Of a stretch of DNA of 16,433 nucleotides, positions 1 to 7,837 are shown in pieces. Under the pieces are notes generated by a model. The model was not told where the DNA came from, searched no databases, and saw only the letters and a program-made list of their open reading frames with translations. Position 1 is the stretch's first letter; each line of letters opens with the position of its first letter. Origin of the DNA: JBDSYA01 sp039925865 (GTDB taxonomy: Bacteria > Bacteroidota > Ignavibacteria > Tepidaquicellales > Tepidaquicellaceae); contig JBDSYA010000192.1 in NCBI GenBank assembly GCA_039925865.1, positions 1 to 16,433 on the forward strand. Direction: 5' to 3'. Made by a program: the position numbers and the translations under genes.

Positions 1-1436
1 ACACTATCAGATCCCTGATAATCAGAAATGCTGTTATAGAAACCTTCGATAAGTAAACCGATATCAACAGTGATATTGGTAGGATAAGGAGGTTCATCAG
101 CACCGATTGTTGGATTATTCGGATCGCGGGTATCTCCGTCAATATCATCGGTTACCAGGGCAACCGGAGTTCCCCTCAGATTTGTATCACCGATTGATGA
201 AGGTGCTAAGTGAAGATCCCCTGCCGCAACATTGACAAAATCAACTAATTTAATTCTCGAATTAAAGTCATTGTTTGAAGCGGTGCGGAAAAGAGAAATA
301 TCAGAATAACCCGTTCCGTTATAGTAAGCAAAATATGTACCATATGGGCTAAAGACATTATAGTTTGAAGAGAAATTTGAATTAGAACTATTCTCATAAG
401 AAGAGATCGAGCCTGATAAAATATTATTTTTAACAGTACTGTTAGAGCAGTTTACTATCTTGAAATTAGAACCAAACTGACCATAACAATAAAATGAATT
501 ATAATAAAAATTCAAGTTGCTGCAATTAGACGCATTTATAGAATTTCCATTGTCCGAACAGACAGCAAAATTATTTGCGATAATAGAAGATGTGCAATTG
601 CACCCAGAAAGCGAAATACCAAATCCATATCCGTGAAATCCACTTTGCGCCTTAATTTTATTTTTAATGATCCTGAGATTTCCGTTACACGAGGAAAGAA
701 ATATACTTACAGGACCGGCGTATAAAATTGACTCATAAGCACCAAGGTTATTATCCTGAATAAGAAGATCGTCATGTCTTGCAAGTCTCAGGTTATAGGA
801 ACCCTGGAATGAATTTCCGGTGATTTGTGTACCGGGAGATCTCAGACTGCTTTCTTCAAAGATCAAACCGCGATTATTATAAAAATTATTCTGACTGACA
901 ATAAAGTTAGTTGTCCGCGTGGAACTATTAGCATAGATACTGACAACATTATAATTAAAGTAATATTGCAAAAACTTATTACCAATAAATTTTAAGTTGT
1001 CGATCTTTCCTGACATTTGTACAATAATTCTTAGATACCGATCTGAAAGAGTAGAATCCAGTAATGACAGTTTTGTAAAGGTAATATTATCTGCTTTTCT
1101 TATATTCAATAGAAAGGCTTGTGAAGTATTCGTTGTATTCCATACAACGTCATCGGGATTCCCCGATTGAGACTGAAACGTAACTGTATTTGTAATGCTG
1201 GTACCCGGTATTGAATCCAATGTAACCGATTCATCATAACGGCCGGATTTAATGTTGAATATAACCGGACCATTTACTCCGTTAGTAACAAGAGCGCTGA
1301 CAGCTGAAGTTATTGTGATATAATCTCCTCCAACACCGATAGTATAAGTGCCGCTAAGCTGTGAAAAGGAATTTGAATAAATGAAAAACACAATAAAAAT
1401 TATAACCGCAAGTTTAACATGATAAAATTTTTTCAT
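1..1436 (-). CDS. Secreted right-handed parallel beta-helix protein, C-terminus beyond the left edge
   Basis: The frame is open for 478 codons from an ATG at 1436 to the window edge, so the 3' end is missing. The N-terminus MKKFYHVK is followed by a hydrophobic core and a likely signal-peptidase site after SFS, before Q. The mature protein opens with LSGTYTIGVGGDYITITSAV, the usual start of secreted pectate-lyase-like beta-helix proteins. About residues 90-380 are Asn/Ser-rich short coils such as NNFYNNRGL and NNILSGS. C250, C279, C281, C305 and C330 recur at about 25-29 residue steps, suggesting a cysteine ladder on one face. The segment GADEPPYP, then VDIGLLIEGFYN near the edge, matches a C-terminal module common in FCB-group secreted proteins, often followed by a sorting domain; that part is not visible. 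It lies 75 bp downstream of pepT on the same strand and has a clear Shine-Dalgarno site. It is probably a surface or exported adhesin or polysaccharide-binding protein. The substrate is unknown and no catalytic residues can be assigned. Confidence 0.82.
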   Translation of the reverse strand, partial: MKKFYHVKLAVIIFIVFFIYSNSFSQLSGTYTIGVGGDYITITSAVSALVTNGVNGPVIFNIKSGRYDESVTLDSIPGTSITNTVTFQSQSGNPDDVVWNTTNTSQAFLLNIRKADNITFTKLSLLDSTLSDRYLRIIVQMSGKIDNLKFIGNKFLQYYFNYNVVSIYANSSTRTTNFIVSQNNFYNNRGLIFEESSLRSPGTQITGNSFQGSYNLRLARHDDLLIQDNNLGAYESILYAGPVSIFLSSCNGNLRIIKNKIKAQSGFHGYGFGISLSGCNCTSSIIANNFAVCSDNGNSINASNCSNLNFYYNSFYCYGQFGSNFKIVNCSNSTVKNNILSGSISSYENSSNSNFSSNYNVFSPYGTYFAYYNGTGYSDISLFRTASNNDFNSRIKLVDFVNVAAGDLHLAPSSIGDTNLRGTPVALVTDDIDGDTRDPNNPTIGADEPPYPTNITVDIGLLIEGFYNSISDYQGSDS

Positions 1437-1445
1437 TTTTAAAGT

Positions 1446-1452
1446 TCTCCTT
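1446..1452 (-). promoter_or_regulatory. Shine-Dalgarno site of the beta-helix gene
   Basis: On the minus strand AAGGAGA lies about ten bases before the ATG at 1436, a strong match to the anti-Shine-Dalgarno sequence. It supports this start. It is also the only clear such site before any gene in the window; all other starts have AT-rich leaders without GGAG. Confidence 0.6.
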
Positions 1453-1511
1453 TACTATTTATTGAAAGTAGGCATAGAAGTTTCCACTAACAATTACTTA
1501 AATAAAATAAC

Positions 1512-2762
1512 TTAGCTCTTCTCTTCCCAGATCATACATAAATGAATTATCGTCTCAACCGCCTTTTGCATATCCTGAACAGACACCCATTCAAGTTTAG
1601 AATGAAACGCATGCTCTCCCGCAAAAATATTCGGGCAGGGAAGTCCCATGAATGAAAGTCTTGAGCCGTCAGTGCCGCCGCGAATGGAATCAAGTTTTGG
1701 CTCGATGCCTGCGCGTTTAATTGCTTCCATTGCATATTCAATTATCTTCGGATCTTTGTCGAGGATTTCTTTCATGTTTCTGTAAGACTCTTCAACAATA
1801 AATTCATATCTTGATCTCTTATATTTGCTGATAACTTCTTCACTGATCTCTTTAATAAAATTTTCTTTTTCAATTAATCCCTGAACTGTAAAATCCCGGA
1901 TGATAAATTTAATTGTAGCCGACTCAACCTCACCTTTAAATGAAACAGGATGAATAAAACCTTCTTTGCCTTCCGTAGTTTCGGGAGACTTAGAATCTTC
2001 CGGCAGCTTATTTAGAATTTCGCTGCCTATCTTAACCGCATTTTCGAGCTGATCTTTTGCAAATCCGGGATGAATGCTGAACCCATGTATTTTAATAGTT
2101 ACAGAGTCTGCTGAGAATGTCTCATTTTCCACACTTCCGAGATCAGCGCCGTCCATTGTGTATCCTACTTCTGCTCCGAGCTTTTTCATATCAATATTGT
2201 TTACGCCTTTACCGACTTCTTCATCAGGCGTGAAAAGTATTCTTATCTTGCCGTGTTTTATTTCCGGATGATCAATTAGAAATTTAGTTGCGTCCATAAT
2301 TTCAGCAAGACCTGCTTTATTATCAGCACCGAGTAAAGTTGTGCCGTCAGTAGTAATAATGTCATTTCCGATTTGAGTTTTAAGCTGTGGATGTTCTGCA
2401 ATTGTGATTATCTGAGTTTTATCAGCAGGCAATAAAATATCTTCGCCACGGTAATTTTTATGAATTATGGGTTTCACATCTTTGCCTGTCACGTCAGGCG
2501 AAGTGTCCATATGCGAACAGAAGCAAAGCACAGGAACACGCTTGTTTGTATTGGAAGGAATAGTCGCATACACATAACCAAATTCATCTGTCTCAGCATC
2601 AGTAATACCGATTTCTTTTAACTCTTCAACAAGCAGGCGTGCAAGATCTTTTTGTTTTTCAGTTGTCGGAGATGTTGTCGAATCATGATCTGACTGTGTG
2701 TCGATCTGCGCATATCGGATAAACCTGTCCACGCAAGTGTATTCTATTTCTAATTTTGGCAT
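1512..2762 (-). CDS. pepT: Peptidase T (tripeptide aminopeptidase), M20B family
   Basis: Cytoplasmic dinuclear zinc aminopeptidase that removes the N-terminal residue from tripeptides, used in peptide salvage. At 416 residues it is about the length of E. coli PepT (roughly 408) and follows it closely along its length. Visible metal-site and catalytic motifs are SHMDTSPD (H84, D86), LLGADNKAG (bridging D147), FTPDEEVGKG (E181 general base, E182), TMDGADLG (D204) and, near the C-terminus, AGEHAFHSKLEW (H387). The substrate-binding segment RGGTDGSRLSFMGLPCPN is intact. There is no signal peptide. The start is the ATG whose complement is at 2760-2762, with an A/T-only leader and no Shine-Dalgarno site. 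The beta-helix gene follows 75 bp downstream on the same strand, so co-transcription is possible but nothing in function links them. Assignment to PepT rather than PepD or another M20 member is secure from these motifs. Confidence 0.97.
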   Translation of the reverse strand: MPKLEIEYTCVDRFIRYAQIDTQSDHDSTTSPTTEKQKDLARLLVEELKEIGITDAETDEFGYVYATIPSNTNKRVPVLCFCSHMDTSPDVTGKDVKPIIHKNYRGEDILLPADKTQIITIAEHPQLKTQIGNDIITTDGTTLLGADNKAGLAEIMDATKFLIDHPEIKHGKIRILFTPDEEVGKGVNNIDMKKLGAEVGYTMDGADLGSVENETFSADSVTIKIHGFSIHPGFAKDQLENAVKIGSEILNKLPEDSKSPETTEGKEGFIHPVSFKGEVESATIKFIIRDFTVQGLIEKENFIKEISEEVISKYKRSRYEFIVEESYRNMKEILDKDPKIIEYAMEAIKRAGIEPKLDSIRGGTDGSRLSFMGLPCPNIFAGEHAFHSKLEWVSVQDMQKAVETIIHLCMIWEEKS

Positions 2763-2781
2763 TTTATTTTTTTTAAATATG

Positions 2782-2812
2782 AAAATTTATAAATCAAAAA
2801 GACATATACAAA
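2782..2812 (-). promoter_or_regulatory. Candidate pepT promoter (TTTG / TAAATTTT)
   Basis: Read on the minus strand, TTTG (2809-2812) is followed after 19 bases by TAAATTTT (2782-2789). This resembles the Bacteroidota pattern TTTG ... TAnnTTTG with one mismatch. It would place the transcript start roughly 15 bases before the pepT ATG. The sequence is very AT-rich, so chance matches are likely. Confidence 0.3.
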
Positions 2813-2982
2813 AAAAGTTTGGAGGATTGTGTAGTTCAGAATTGTCCAGGATAAAATAGATTTTTGTAGTTTAGCTTGCAGCATTTAGATTAAATTTAAA
2901 ACAATTTATACAAAGATAAAAACTATCCCTTAAATAATTTATAAAAAAGTTAGTGCAGATATTTGACATTATACATTTGATA

Positions 2983-3015
2983 CCCGCACTGGATAATTCT
3001 TTGCGGGGTTTTTAT
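2983..3015 (+). terminator. Terminator-like hairpin with no obvious gene
   Basis: CCCGCA (2983-2988) can pair with TGCGGG (3002-3007) around a 13-base loop, followed by GTTTTTATT. The shape is that of an intrinsic terminator on the plus strand. The gene to its left is on the minus strand, so it has no visible client. It may be a relic, an attenuator in a long leader of the 3249 gene, or chance. Confidence 0.35.
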
Positions 3016-3041
3016 TACATCACGGAAATATTAACACCTAT

Positions 3042-3069
3042 TGTCATCCTGAGCGAAGCAAAGGATCCA
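3042..3069 (+). repeat. Hairpin repeat copy A
   Basis: Copy A reads TGTC, then stem arm ATCCT, bridge GA, tip GCGAAGC, bridge AA, and arm AGGAT. The stem's middle pair is C-G. It points towards copy B 68 bases downstream, so the two could pair as a long imperfect stem. It is the only copy whose second bridge is AA instead of GA. Confidence 0.9.
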
Positions 3070-3137
3070 TAAACATCAAAGCTCGCTAACATGTTGTTTA
3101 TTAAACTTCAAGTGAGTGTATGTATCATTAAGATACC

Positions 3138-3166
3138 TTGGATGCTTCGCTTCGCTCAGCATGACA
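3138..3166 (-). repeat. Hairpin repeat copy B
   Basis: On the minus strand it reads TGTC, arm ATGCT, GA, GCGAAGC, GA, arm AGCAT, CCAA. The stem's middle pair is G-C where copy A has C-G, which is a compensatory double change. It forms an inverted pair with copy A; together they span 125 bp with no gene between them. Confidence 0.9.
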
Positions 3167-3248
3167 AAGCAGTGGTAATTATTTTTGATTGATTAACAAC
3201 TTTAATTTTTAAAACAGAAAGGTTAATTTCGTTGAATTAAATTATTCT

Positions 3249-5045
3249 ATGATTAAAAATATTTTGTCCGTTCTGATATTCATTATCATTATTCAAACTT
3301 CTTATTCCCAAACACTCATCGAAAAAGAAGTCTTTAACACAGAATACAAAGGAGATATCGATCTTTATAATTTTGTTTACGACACGCTGTCAGGCACATA
3401 TTGCTATGCTTACTTTATTGAGGATGAAAAAAAATATTTTATAATTTCAAATAACTCAATGTCTGAGAAGTATGATGTTGTAAATGTTTCCGAAGCAGCG
3501 TTTGATACTAAGGGAAATTATTATACTATCACTGCAAATTACAGGGAAGACTACGGTATTGATAATTATTTCTTAATTGTTAACGGAAAGAAAGAATTTA
3601 ATTTCGATTATATCGATAGTTACAGTGCCGCGATTAACAATAATAATGAATATGTTTTTATTTATAAACAGTTCGATAAGTATAAAATAGGTTATTACAA
3701 TACTGAAAATGGTCTGAGGCATTCAGAATCATATGATTTGATAAAAGCTGTTTATAATATTGATGTGACACCTCCGACAGAAGAAGACAGAGGCGGTCGC
3801 AGTGAAAGAGTTGATTTTTACAGAGATGAAAACGGTGAAAGAGGATTTGTGGCTATAGCCGACGGTAAAGCAAAATTAATTTTCGGGTCGAAAGAGATCC
3901 TCACTGATTATAGTGATATAAATGAAGTAAGTCTTATTAAAAATAAAAATTCTGAACTTAGTTTTATTGCAAAGAAAAGCGGCAGATTTTATGAGACGTC
4001 GGGTGGTGAATTTGTAGTGTCCGGCAACAAAGAATACAATCCGTTTATGTTTGTCACCCCGCCGGTTTTGTTCAACGAAAAAAACGAACCGGTTTATGCG
4101 GCGGGAGATTCTCTGAGAGAAAATGTCTATGATAACTATGTCGTAATAGGAAATGAAAGGCAGCAGCCGTATATGAAAGACAACTCTTCTGAAAAAACTC
4201 CAAGGTTCGGGTATAGTATTACAGAACTTAAGATCGTCGATGGAAATATTTCCTACCAGGGATCGGAAGAAGTCATCATCCCTGCCGTAAAAACTGAAGC
4301 CAATACAGAATCATATGATGAATATTACAGCAGAACCTTTTTGATAAATAACGGATCGGCAGTTGAGCTTGGATATAATACCGGCAAAGTGTTCTTCACT
4401 GCAGACGGACAAATGCTCTATTCAGGGATTTCCGATCTTAAGAAAAAGGAATTTTTGCTAATTCAGAGTAACGGAGTAAGCAAGATTATTTTAAATAAAA
4501 AATTGACGAATGAGATCTATGATTACGGCATCTCCCCAAGGGGTGAAATTTTTTATTCAGTGCAAAATTATCAGGAAGAAGGTAAGAATAACAAAGCCGA
4601 ATCATTTCTATATCTTGGCGAAGATCTTTTAGGTAAGTATGAGTATCTTGTGATCCAGGATATGAATGAAAAAGCATCTGTTATTAAATTCGATTCAAAA
4701 AATAATTATTCATATGTTGCGGGTGAAAAAATTGATTCAGTTAATTTCAGCGATTTTGTTTATACCAATAAAAATAAGCTGCCCGTACCAAAAACAAATG
4801 CCGGTATCATGAACAGGTTTAACTTTGTAAACTGGTTATTTTATACAAAGAGCGATAAACTGTTCTATACGGCTGAGATCAAAACCGTTAAGGATAAATA
4901 TGAAAAGGAAATGTTCATTGATAATGTATCCGTTGGGAAGCCCTATGATCAGGTAGGGAAGATTAACTATGATGAAAGAAACGATGAGCTGAAATTTTAT
5001 GGATCGAGGGGAAATAAAATTTATTCAGTAAGCATCAGATTTTAA
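3249..5045 (+). CDS. Secreted protein of unknown function, probable beta-propeller fold
   Basis: I do not recognise this 598-residue protein as a named family. The N-terminus MIKNILSVLIFIIIIQTSYS, before Q, is a clear signal peptide, with cleavage expected near residue 20. The rest is Tyr/Asn/Lys-rich and beta-strand-like, with loosely repeated modules of a hydrophobic strand, an N/D-G-K turn, F/Y-D-x-I/V, and then a run such as NNNNEYVFIY. Examples are NGKKEFNFDYID (about residues 112-123), GEKIDSVNFSDFVYTN (about 493-508) and VSVGKPYDQVGKINYDE near the C-terminus. This spacing resembles beta-propeller blades (inference). No transmembrane span, catalytic motif or recognisable sorting tail is seen, so it is probably periplasmic or released. 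The start is the first ATG after the AT-rich leader, without a Shine-Dalgarno site. Its stop lies only four bases from the end of convergent comEC. Its role is unknown; comEC is a neighbour by position only. Confidence 0.85.
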   Translation: MIKNILSVLIFIIIIQTSYSQTLIEKEVFNTEYKGDIDLYNFVYDTLSGTYCYAYFIEDEKKYFIISNNSMSEKYDVVNVSEAAFDTKGNYYTITANYREDYGIDNYFLIVNGKKEFNFDYIDSYSAAINNNNEYVFIYKQFDKYKIGYYNTENGLRHSESYDLIKAVYNIDVTPPTEEDRGGRSERVDFYRDENGERGFVAIADGKAKLIFGSKEILTDYSDINEVSLIKNKNSELSFIAKKSGRFYETSGGEFVVSGNKEYNPFMFVTPPVLFNEKNEPVYAAGDSLRENVYDNYVVIGNERQQPYMKDNSSEKTPRFGYSITELKIVDGNISYQGSEEVIIPAVKTEANTESYDEYYSRTFLINNGSAVELGYNTGKVFFTADGQMLYSGISDLKKKEFLLIQSNGVSKIILNKKLTNEIYDYGISPRGEIFYSVQNYQEEGKNNKAESFLYLGEDLLGKYEYLVIQDMNEKASVIKFDSKNNYSYVAGEKIDSVNFSDFVYTNKNKLPVPKTNAGIMNRFNFVNWLFYTKSDKLFYTAEIKTVKDKYEKEMFIDNVSVGKPYDQVGKINYDERNDELKFYGSRGNKIYSVSIRF

Positions 5046-5049
5046 ATTC

Positions 5050-7479
5050 TTATTTCCATTCAACAATTTCAATATTCCTGCCATCACTTTCAATTATAAC
5101 TGCACCTTGCAGATCTGTACGGTATACATCCGATCCCGATGTTTTCAATCGCTGTAAAACAATATCAGAAGGATGATTGAATTTATTAAACATACCGCAT
5201 GAGATCACGGAAACTGATGGTTTATTTTTTAAAATAAACGGGACCGTCGTCGAAGTTATGCTTCCGTGATGAGCTACTTTCAAAACGTCTGCTTTAAGAT
5301 AGTCTGAATAAGTTTCGTGTAAATTTTTTTCACCCTCCTTTTCAATATCTCCTGGGAACATAAATTTATTCTCCTGATATTGCATGATAAAAGTAACCGA
5401 ACCGTTATTGAGATTACCATCAATTGTCTGACCTGCAGAATTAACAAATACATTATCCGGAAATAAAAAGTAAAGCCGGATATCTTTTATTGCATTTATC
5501 AAATCACCTGTTTTTACAGTTTCTCTTTGAATTTTTTTGACAAAGATCAGACTATCCATCGTGTCGATTAATTTGCTTTCATGTTTCTGACCGCTTTCAA
5601 GTATTTTACCGATCTTGAAATTATTCAGAAGATAATTAATTCCGCCAATATGATCATTGTGAAGATGTGTTAAAATTATAAGATCAATTTTATCGATGCC
5701 GTTCCTTCTGAGTAAAGGTGCGATGGTCCTTTCGCCGCTGTTGTAAGTATATGTAATTATTCCGCAGTCAACTAAAATAATTTCATCATCAGGAGTCTGA
5801 ATCAACGCGCAATCACCCTGTCCGACATCAATGAAAGTTATGCGAAGGTTTTTTTTAAATTCAAAGCTGTAAAGAAAAAGTGCTGCAAGTATCAGAAATG
5901 AAAGGACAGTCCTGAATAAGATCTGATTTTTATTATTAATTGTTACGATGAAAACTATTACAATATAATATGCTGAGACGTTTAGCAAATTGAAATCAGG
6001 AACGTTGATGTAAGCGAATCTAAGTGATGCACACCAGTTTATGAATAACAGCTGCGCGGACAGAATCACATTATTGGTTTCTGAAATTAAATTGGAAAGT
6101 AGCGGAGAAATTATTGCAACAAGTATCTGAAAAAATCCAATAGCAAGAGAAAGGTTGGCAATAGGCACTACAACTATGTTTGCAAGAAGTGAGATAAATG
6201 AGATCTTTCCGAAATAATTTACGGTGATTGGAAGAGTACCGATCTGTGCGGCTAGTGTCGTGAATAAAAGTGTTGCAGCGCCGAGCAGGATTTTCCTGCC
6301 TTTAAAATTCCACATAATTATTTTTTGCATGAAAACCTTTTCGAATGAAATGAAAATAAATGCCATAGACAGCACCGCGCTGAAGGAGAGAATAAATCCG
6401 GCATCGAATAATTGTTTTGAATCATGCAATAAAATAATTATTGCCGCTATGCCGATAGTATTGTAAAAATTCAATCTGCGTTCTAACAAAAATGACAGCA
6501 TCAGTAATATTCCCATTATTGTTGCGCGCACAATGGAAGCAGGGCTGCCCGTAAATTGGCAGTAAAAAATGAGAATCAGTATTGTTAAAATTGTTTTTGG
6601 CAGCAAAGGAATTCTAAGCAGTGAAAGAAAAATTGTGACAAAGATTATAATATATGCCACATTCAATCCGGAAACAGCAATCAGGTGCATTACACCCGCA
6701 TTAATAAATGCGTCTTTAGTTTCAGACGAAATATCATTTCTGCTCCCAGTAACAAGACCTTTTAAATATCCTGCTTCATCACCACTAAGATTTTCATCGA
6801 TGTTTTCAAGCGCAAAAGCTTTTGCGGGAAAGATAATTTTTTGAAAGACAAATCCATATTTACCTGTCTCAATAACTTTAATATTCTTATAACCTGTACT
6901 AATGAAAATCTTATGAATCTCGTGGAGCTCAAGATATTTTTTATAATCAAATTCACCAGGGTTGCGAACTGACGGAGGTTCAAGCAATTGTCCTTTAACA
7001 ACTATCCTGTCGCCAGGTTTCAAATATGGTTGTTCAGAATGAGATTTTTTAAAAAAATCTTCTCTTAACAGAATGCTTACATCTCCGCTAACAATAAATT
7101 TTTCATTTGAAGATATAAGCTCTTCACTTTCAAGGACAAACCTTATTTTGTTTGTGTCGTAGTCGGGGTAATCTTTTATGATTCCAACGAGTTCGGAAGA
7201 AGATTTTCTTTCGGTATCACCAAAATATTTTATCGAATTATCCGGTATGATAAAAAAATCCAAATTTGATTTCAGAACTCCCAATAATAAAATAATAAAC
7301 CAGGAGGCGATGGTTGACATGGCAATCTTTTTTTTAAAAAACAATACGGCGAAAATTATGACGACTATTATCAGGCATATTAAAATGTGAAGATCATAAT
7401 AAAACTTTGAGCCGATGAGGATCCCGGTGATGAGCAATAGTGCGAACTTAAATGCGGGTATGTTTTGAAACTGATGCAA
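5050..7479 (-). CDS. comEC: ComEC/Rec2-type DNA internalisation channel with metallo-beta-lactamase domain
   Basis: Inner-membrane protein that passes single-stranded DNA into the cytoplasm during natural transformation. At 809 residues it has the full Bacteroidota layout. N-terminal membrane helices (about 8-70) are followed by the DUF4131/OB-fold region (about 90-215, with PSVRNPGEFDYKKYL). The polytopic Competence domain (about 225-530) carries the hallmark HLIAVSGLNVAYI near residue 265. The C-terminal metallo-beta-lactamase domain (about 545-809) has DVGQGDCALIQTP, the metal motif THLHNDHIGG (about 603-612), FPGDIEKEGE (about 707) and KVAHHGSITSTT (about 735). The metal-binding histidines are present, so the domain may be an active nuclease. 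The frame opens with TTG: there is no ATG before Met54, and the only upstream codons before a stop are ATC, ATA, ATT, CTT, TAT and CAA. TTG at 7479 is therefore the best start, although no Shine-Dalgarno site precedes it. No other competence gene is in the window. Confidence 0.95.
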   Translation of the reverse strand: MHQFQNIPAFKFALLLITGILIGSKFYYDLHILICLIIVVIIFAVLFFKKKIAMSTIASWFIILLLGVLKSNLDFFIIPDNSIKYFGDTERKSSSELVGIIKDYPDYDTNKIRFVLESEELISSNEKFIVSGDVSILLREDFFKKSHSEQPYLKPGDRIVVKGQLLEPPSVRNPGEFDYKKYLELHEIHKIFISTGYKNIKVIETGKYGFVFQKIIFPAKAFALENIDENLSGDEAGYLKGLVTGSRNDISSETKDAFINAGVMHLIAVSGLNVAYIIIFVTIFLSLLRIPLLPKTILTILILIFYCQFTGSPASIVRATIMGILLMLSFLLERRLNFYNTIGIAAIIILLHDSKQLFDAGFILSFSAVLSMAFIFISFEKVFMQKIIMWNFKGRKILLGAATLLFTTLAAQIGTLPITVNYFGKISFISLLANIVVVPIANLSLAIGFFQILVAIISPLLSNLISETNNVILSAQLLFINWCASLRFAYINVPDFNLLNVSAYYIVIVFIVTINNKNQILFRTVLSFLILAALFLYSFEFKKNLRITFIDVGQGDCALIQTPDDEIILVDCGIITYTYNSGERTIAPLLRRNGIDKIDLIILTHLHNDHIGGINYLLNNFKIGKILESGQKHESKLIDTMDSLIFVKKIQRETVKTGDLINAIKDIRLYFLFPDNVFVNSAGQTIDGNLNNGSVTFIMQYQENKFMFPGDIEKEGEKNLHETYSDYLKADVLKVAHHGSITSTTVPFILKNKPSVSVISCGMFNKFNHPSDIVLQRLKTSGSDVYRTDLQGAVIIESDGRNIEIVEWK

Positions 7480-7576
7480 TTGATAAAGAATTATGATTCA
7501 GAATGAAAGTAGGACAAGGTGGTTTTAAAAAATAGATTATTGCCGGCGTAAGATGGAAAAGTGCATATTTATAGGT

Positions 7577-7605
7577 TGTCATTCTGAGCAAAGCGAAGAA
7601 TCCAA
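7577..7605 (+). repeat. Hairpin repeat copy C
   Basis: TGTC, arm ATTCT, GA, tip GCAAAGC, GA, arm AGAAT, CCAA. The stem's middle pair is T-A. The tip keeps its GC/GC pairs but has A for G in the three-base loop. It is the first of a direct pair with copy D. Confidence 0.9.
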
Positions 7606-7617
7606 TGAACTCTCTTT

Positions 7618-7646
7618 TGTCATTCTGAACGAAGTGAAGAATCCAA
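7618..7646 (+). repeat. Hairpin repeat copy D
   Basis: TGTC, arm ATTCT, GA, tip ACGAAGT, GA, arm AGAAT, CCAA. The tip's closing pair is A-T instead of G-C, a second compensatory double change in the family. It starts 41 bp after copy C, and the short spacer resembles that between E and F. Confidence 0.9.
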
Positions 7647-7650
7647 TCAA

Positions 7651-7664
7651 ATTATTCGAATAAT
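7651..7664. repeat. Perfect 14-bp palindrome
   Basis: ATTATTC followed immediately by its reverse complement GAATAAT, just after repeat copy D. It could be an operator for the GIY-YIG or comEC gene, or chance in AT-rich DNA. Confidence 0.35.
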
Positions 7665-7837
7665 AATTGTGTGTGTATTCTTATATTTTCGACAACTAAA
7701 AAAGTGAAGGTATTTTCTTATCATTGATACTATTTATCCCTCCTCATTTTATAAAAAATTAATAGCTTTGTAATTTGTATTAATTGTTTGCCAATCTGAG
7801 CAAGTGAAATACAATTCAAATTTTAAATTTATTTGTA

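Larger units (their letters stand above)
2763..3248. other. Non-coding gap between divergent pepT and the 3249 gene
   Basis: 486 bases without a credible gene. It holds the candidate pepT promoter at the left, an isolated terminator-like hairpin (2983-3015), and one inverted pair of the window's hairpin repeat (3042-3069 and 3138-3166, pointing towards each other). The bases just before 3249 are AT-rich, with AGAAAGG too far upstream (about 30 bases) to act as a ribosome binding site. No tRNA-like cloverleaf or conserved RNA was recognised. Confidence 0.6.
7480..7837. other. Non-coding gap between divergent comEC and the GIY-YIG gene
   Basis: 358 bases. It holds the two direct hairpin repeats C and D (7577-7646), a perfect 14-base palindrome (ATTATTCGAATAAT, 7651-7664), and a stretch at 7791-7811 (CAATCTGAGCAAGTGAA) that may be a decayed further repeat copy. 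Promoters for both flanking genes must lie here, but I could not place a convincing TTTG / TAnnTTTG pair. Confidence 0.55.

Noticed and set aside
3184..3210. Promoter TTTG ... TAATTTTT before the 3249 gene
   Set aside because: The spacer is only 15 bases and the second element has a mismatch; in such AT-rich sequence it is too weak to list.
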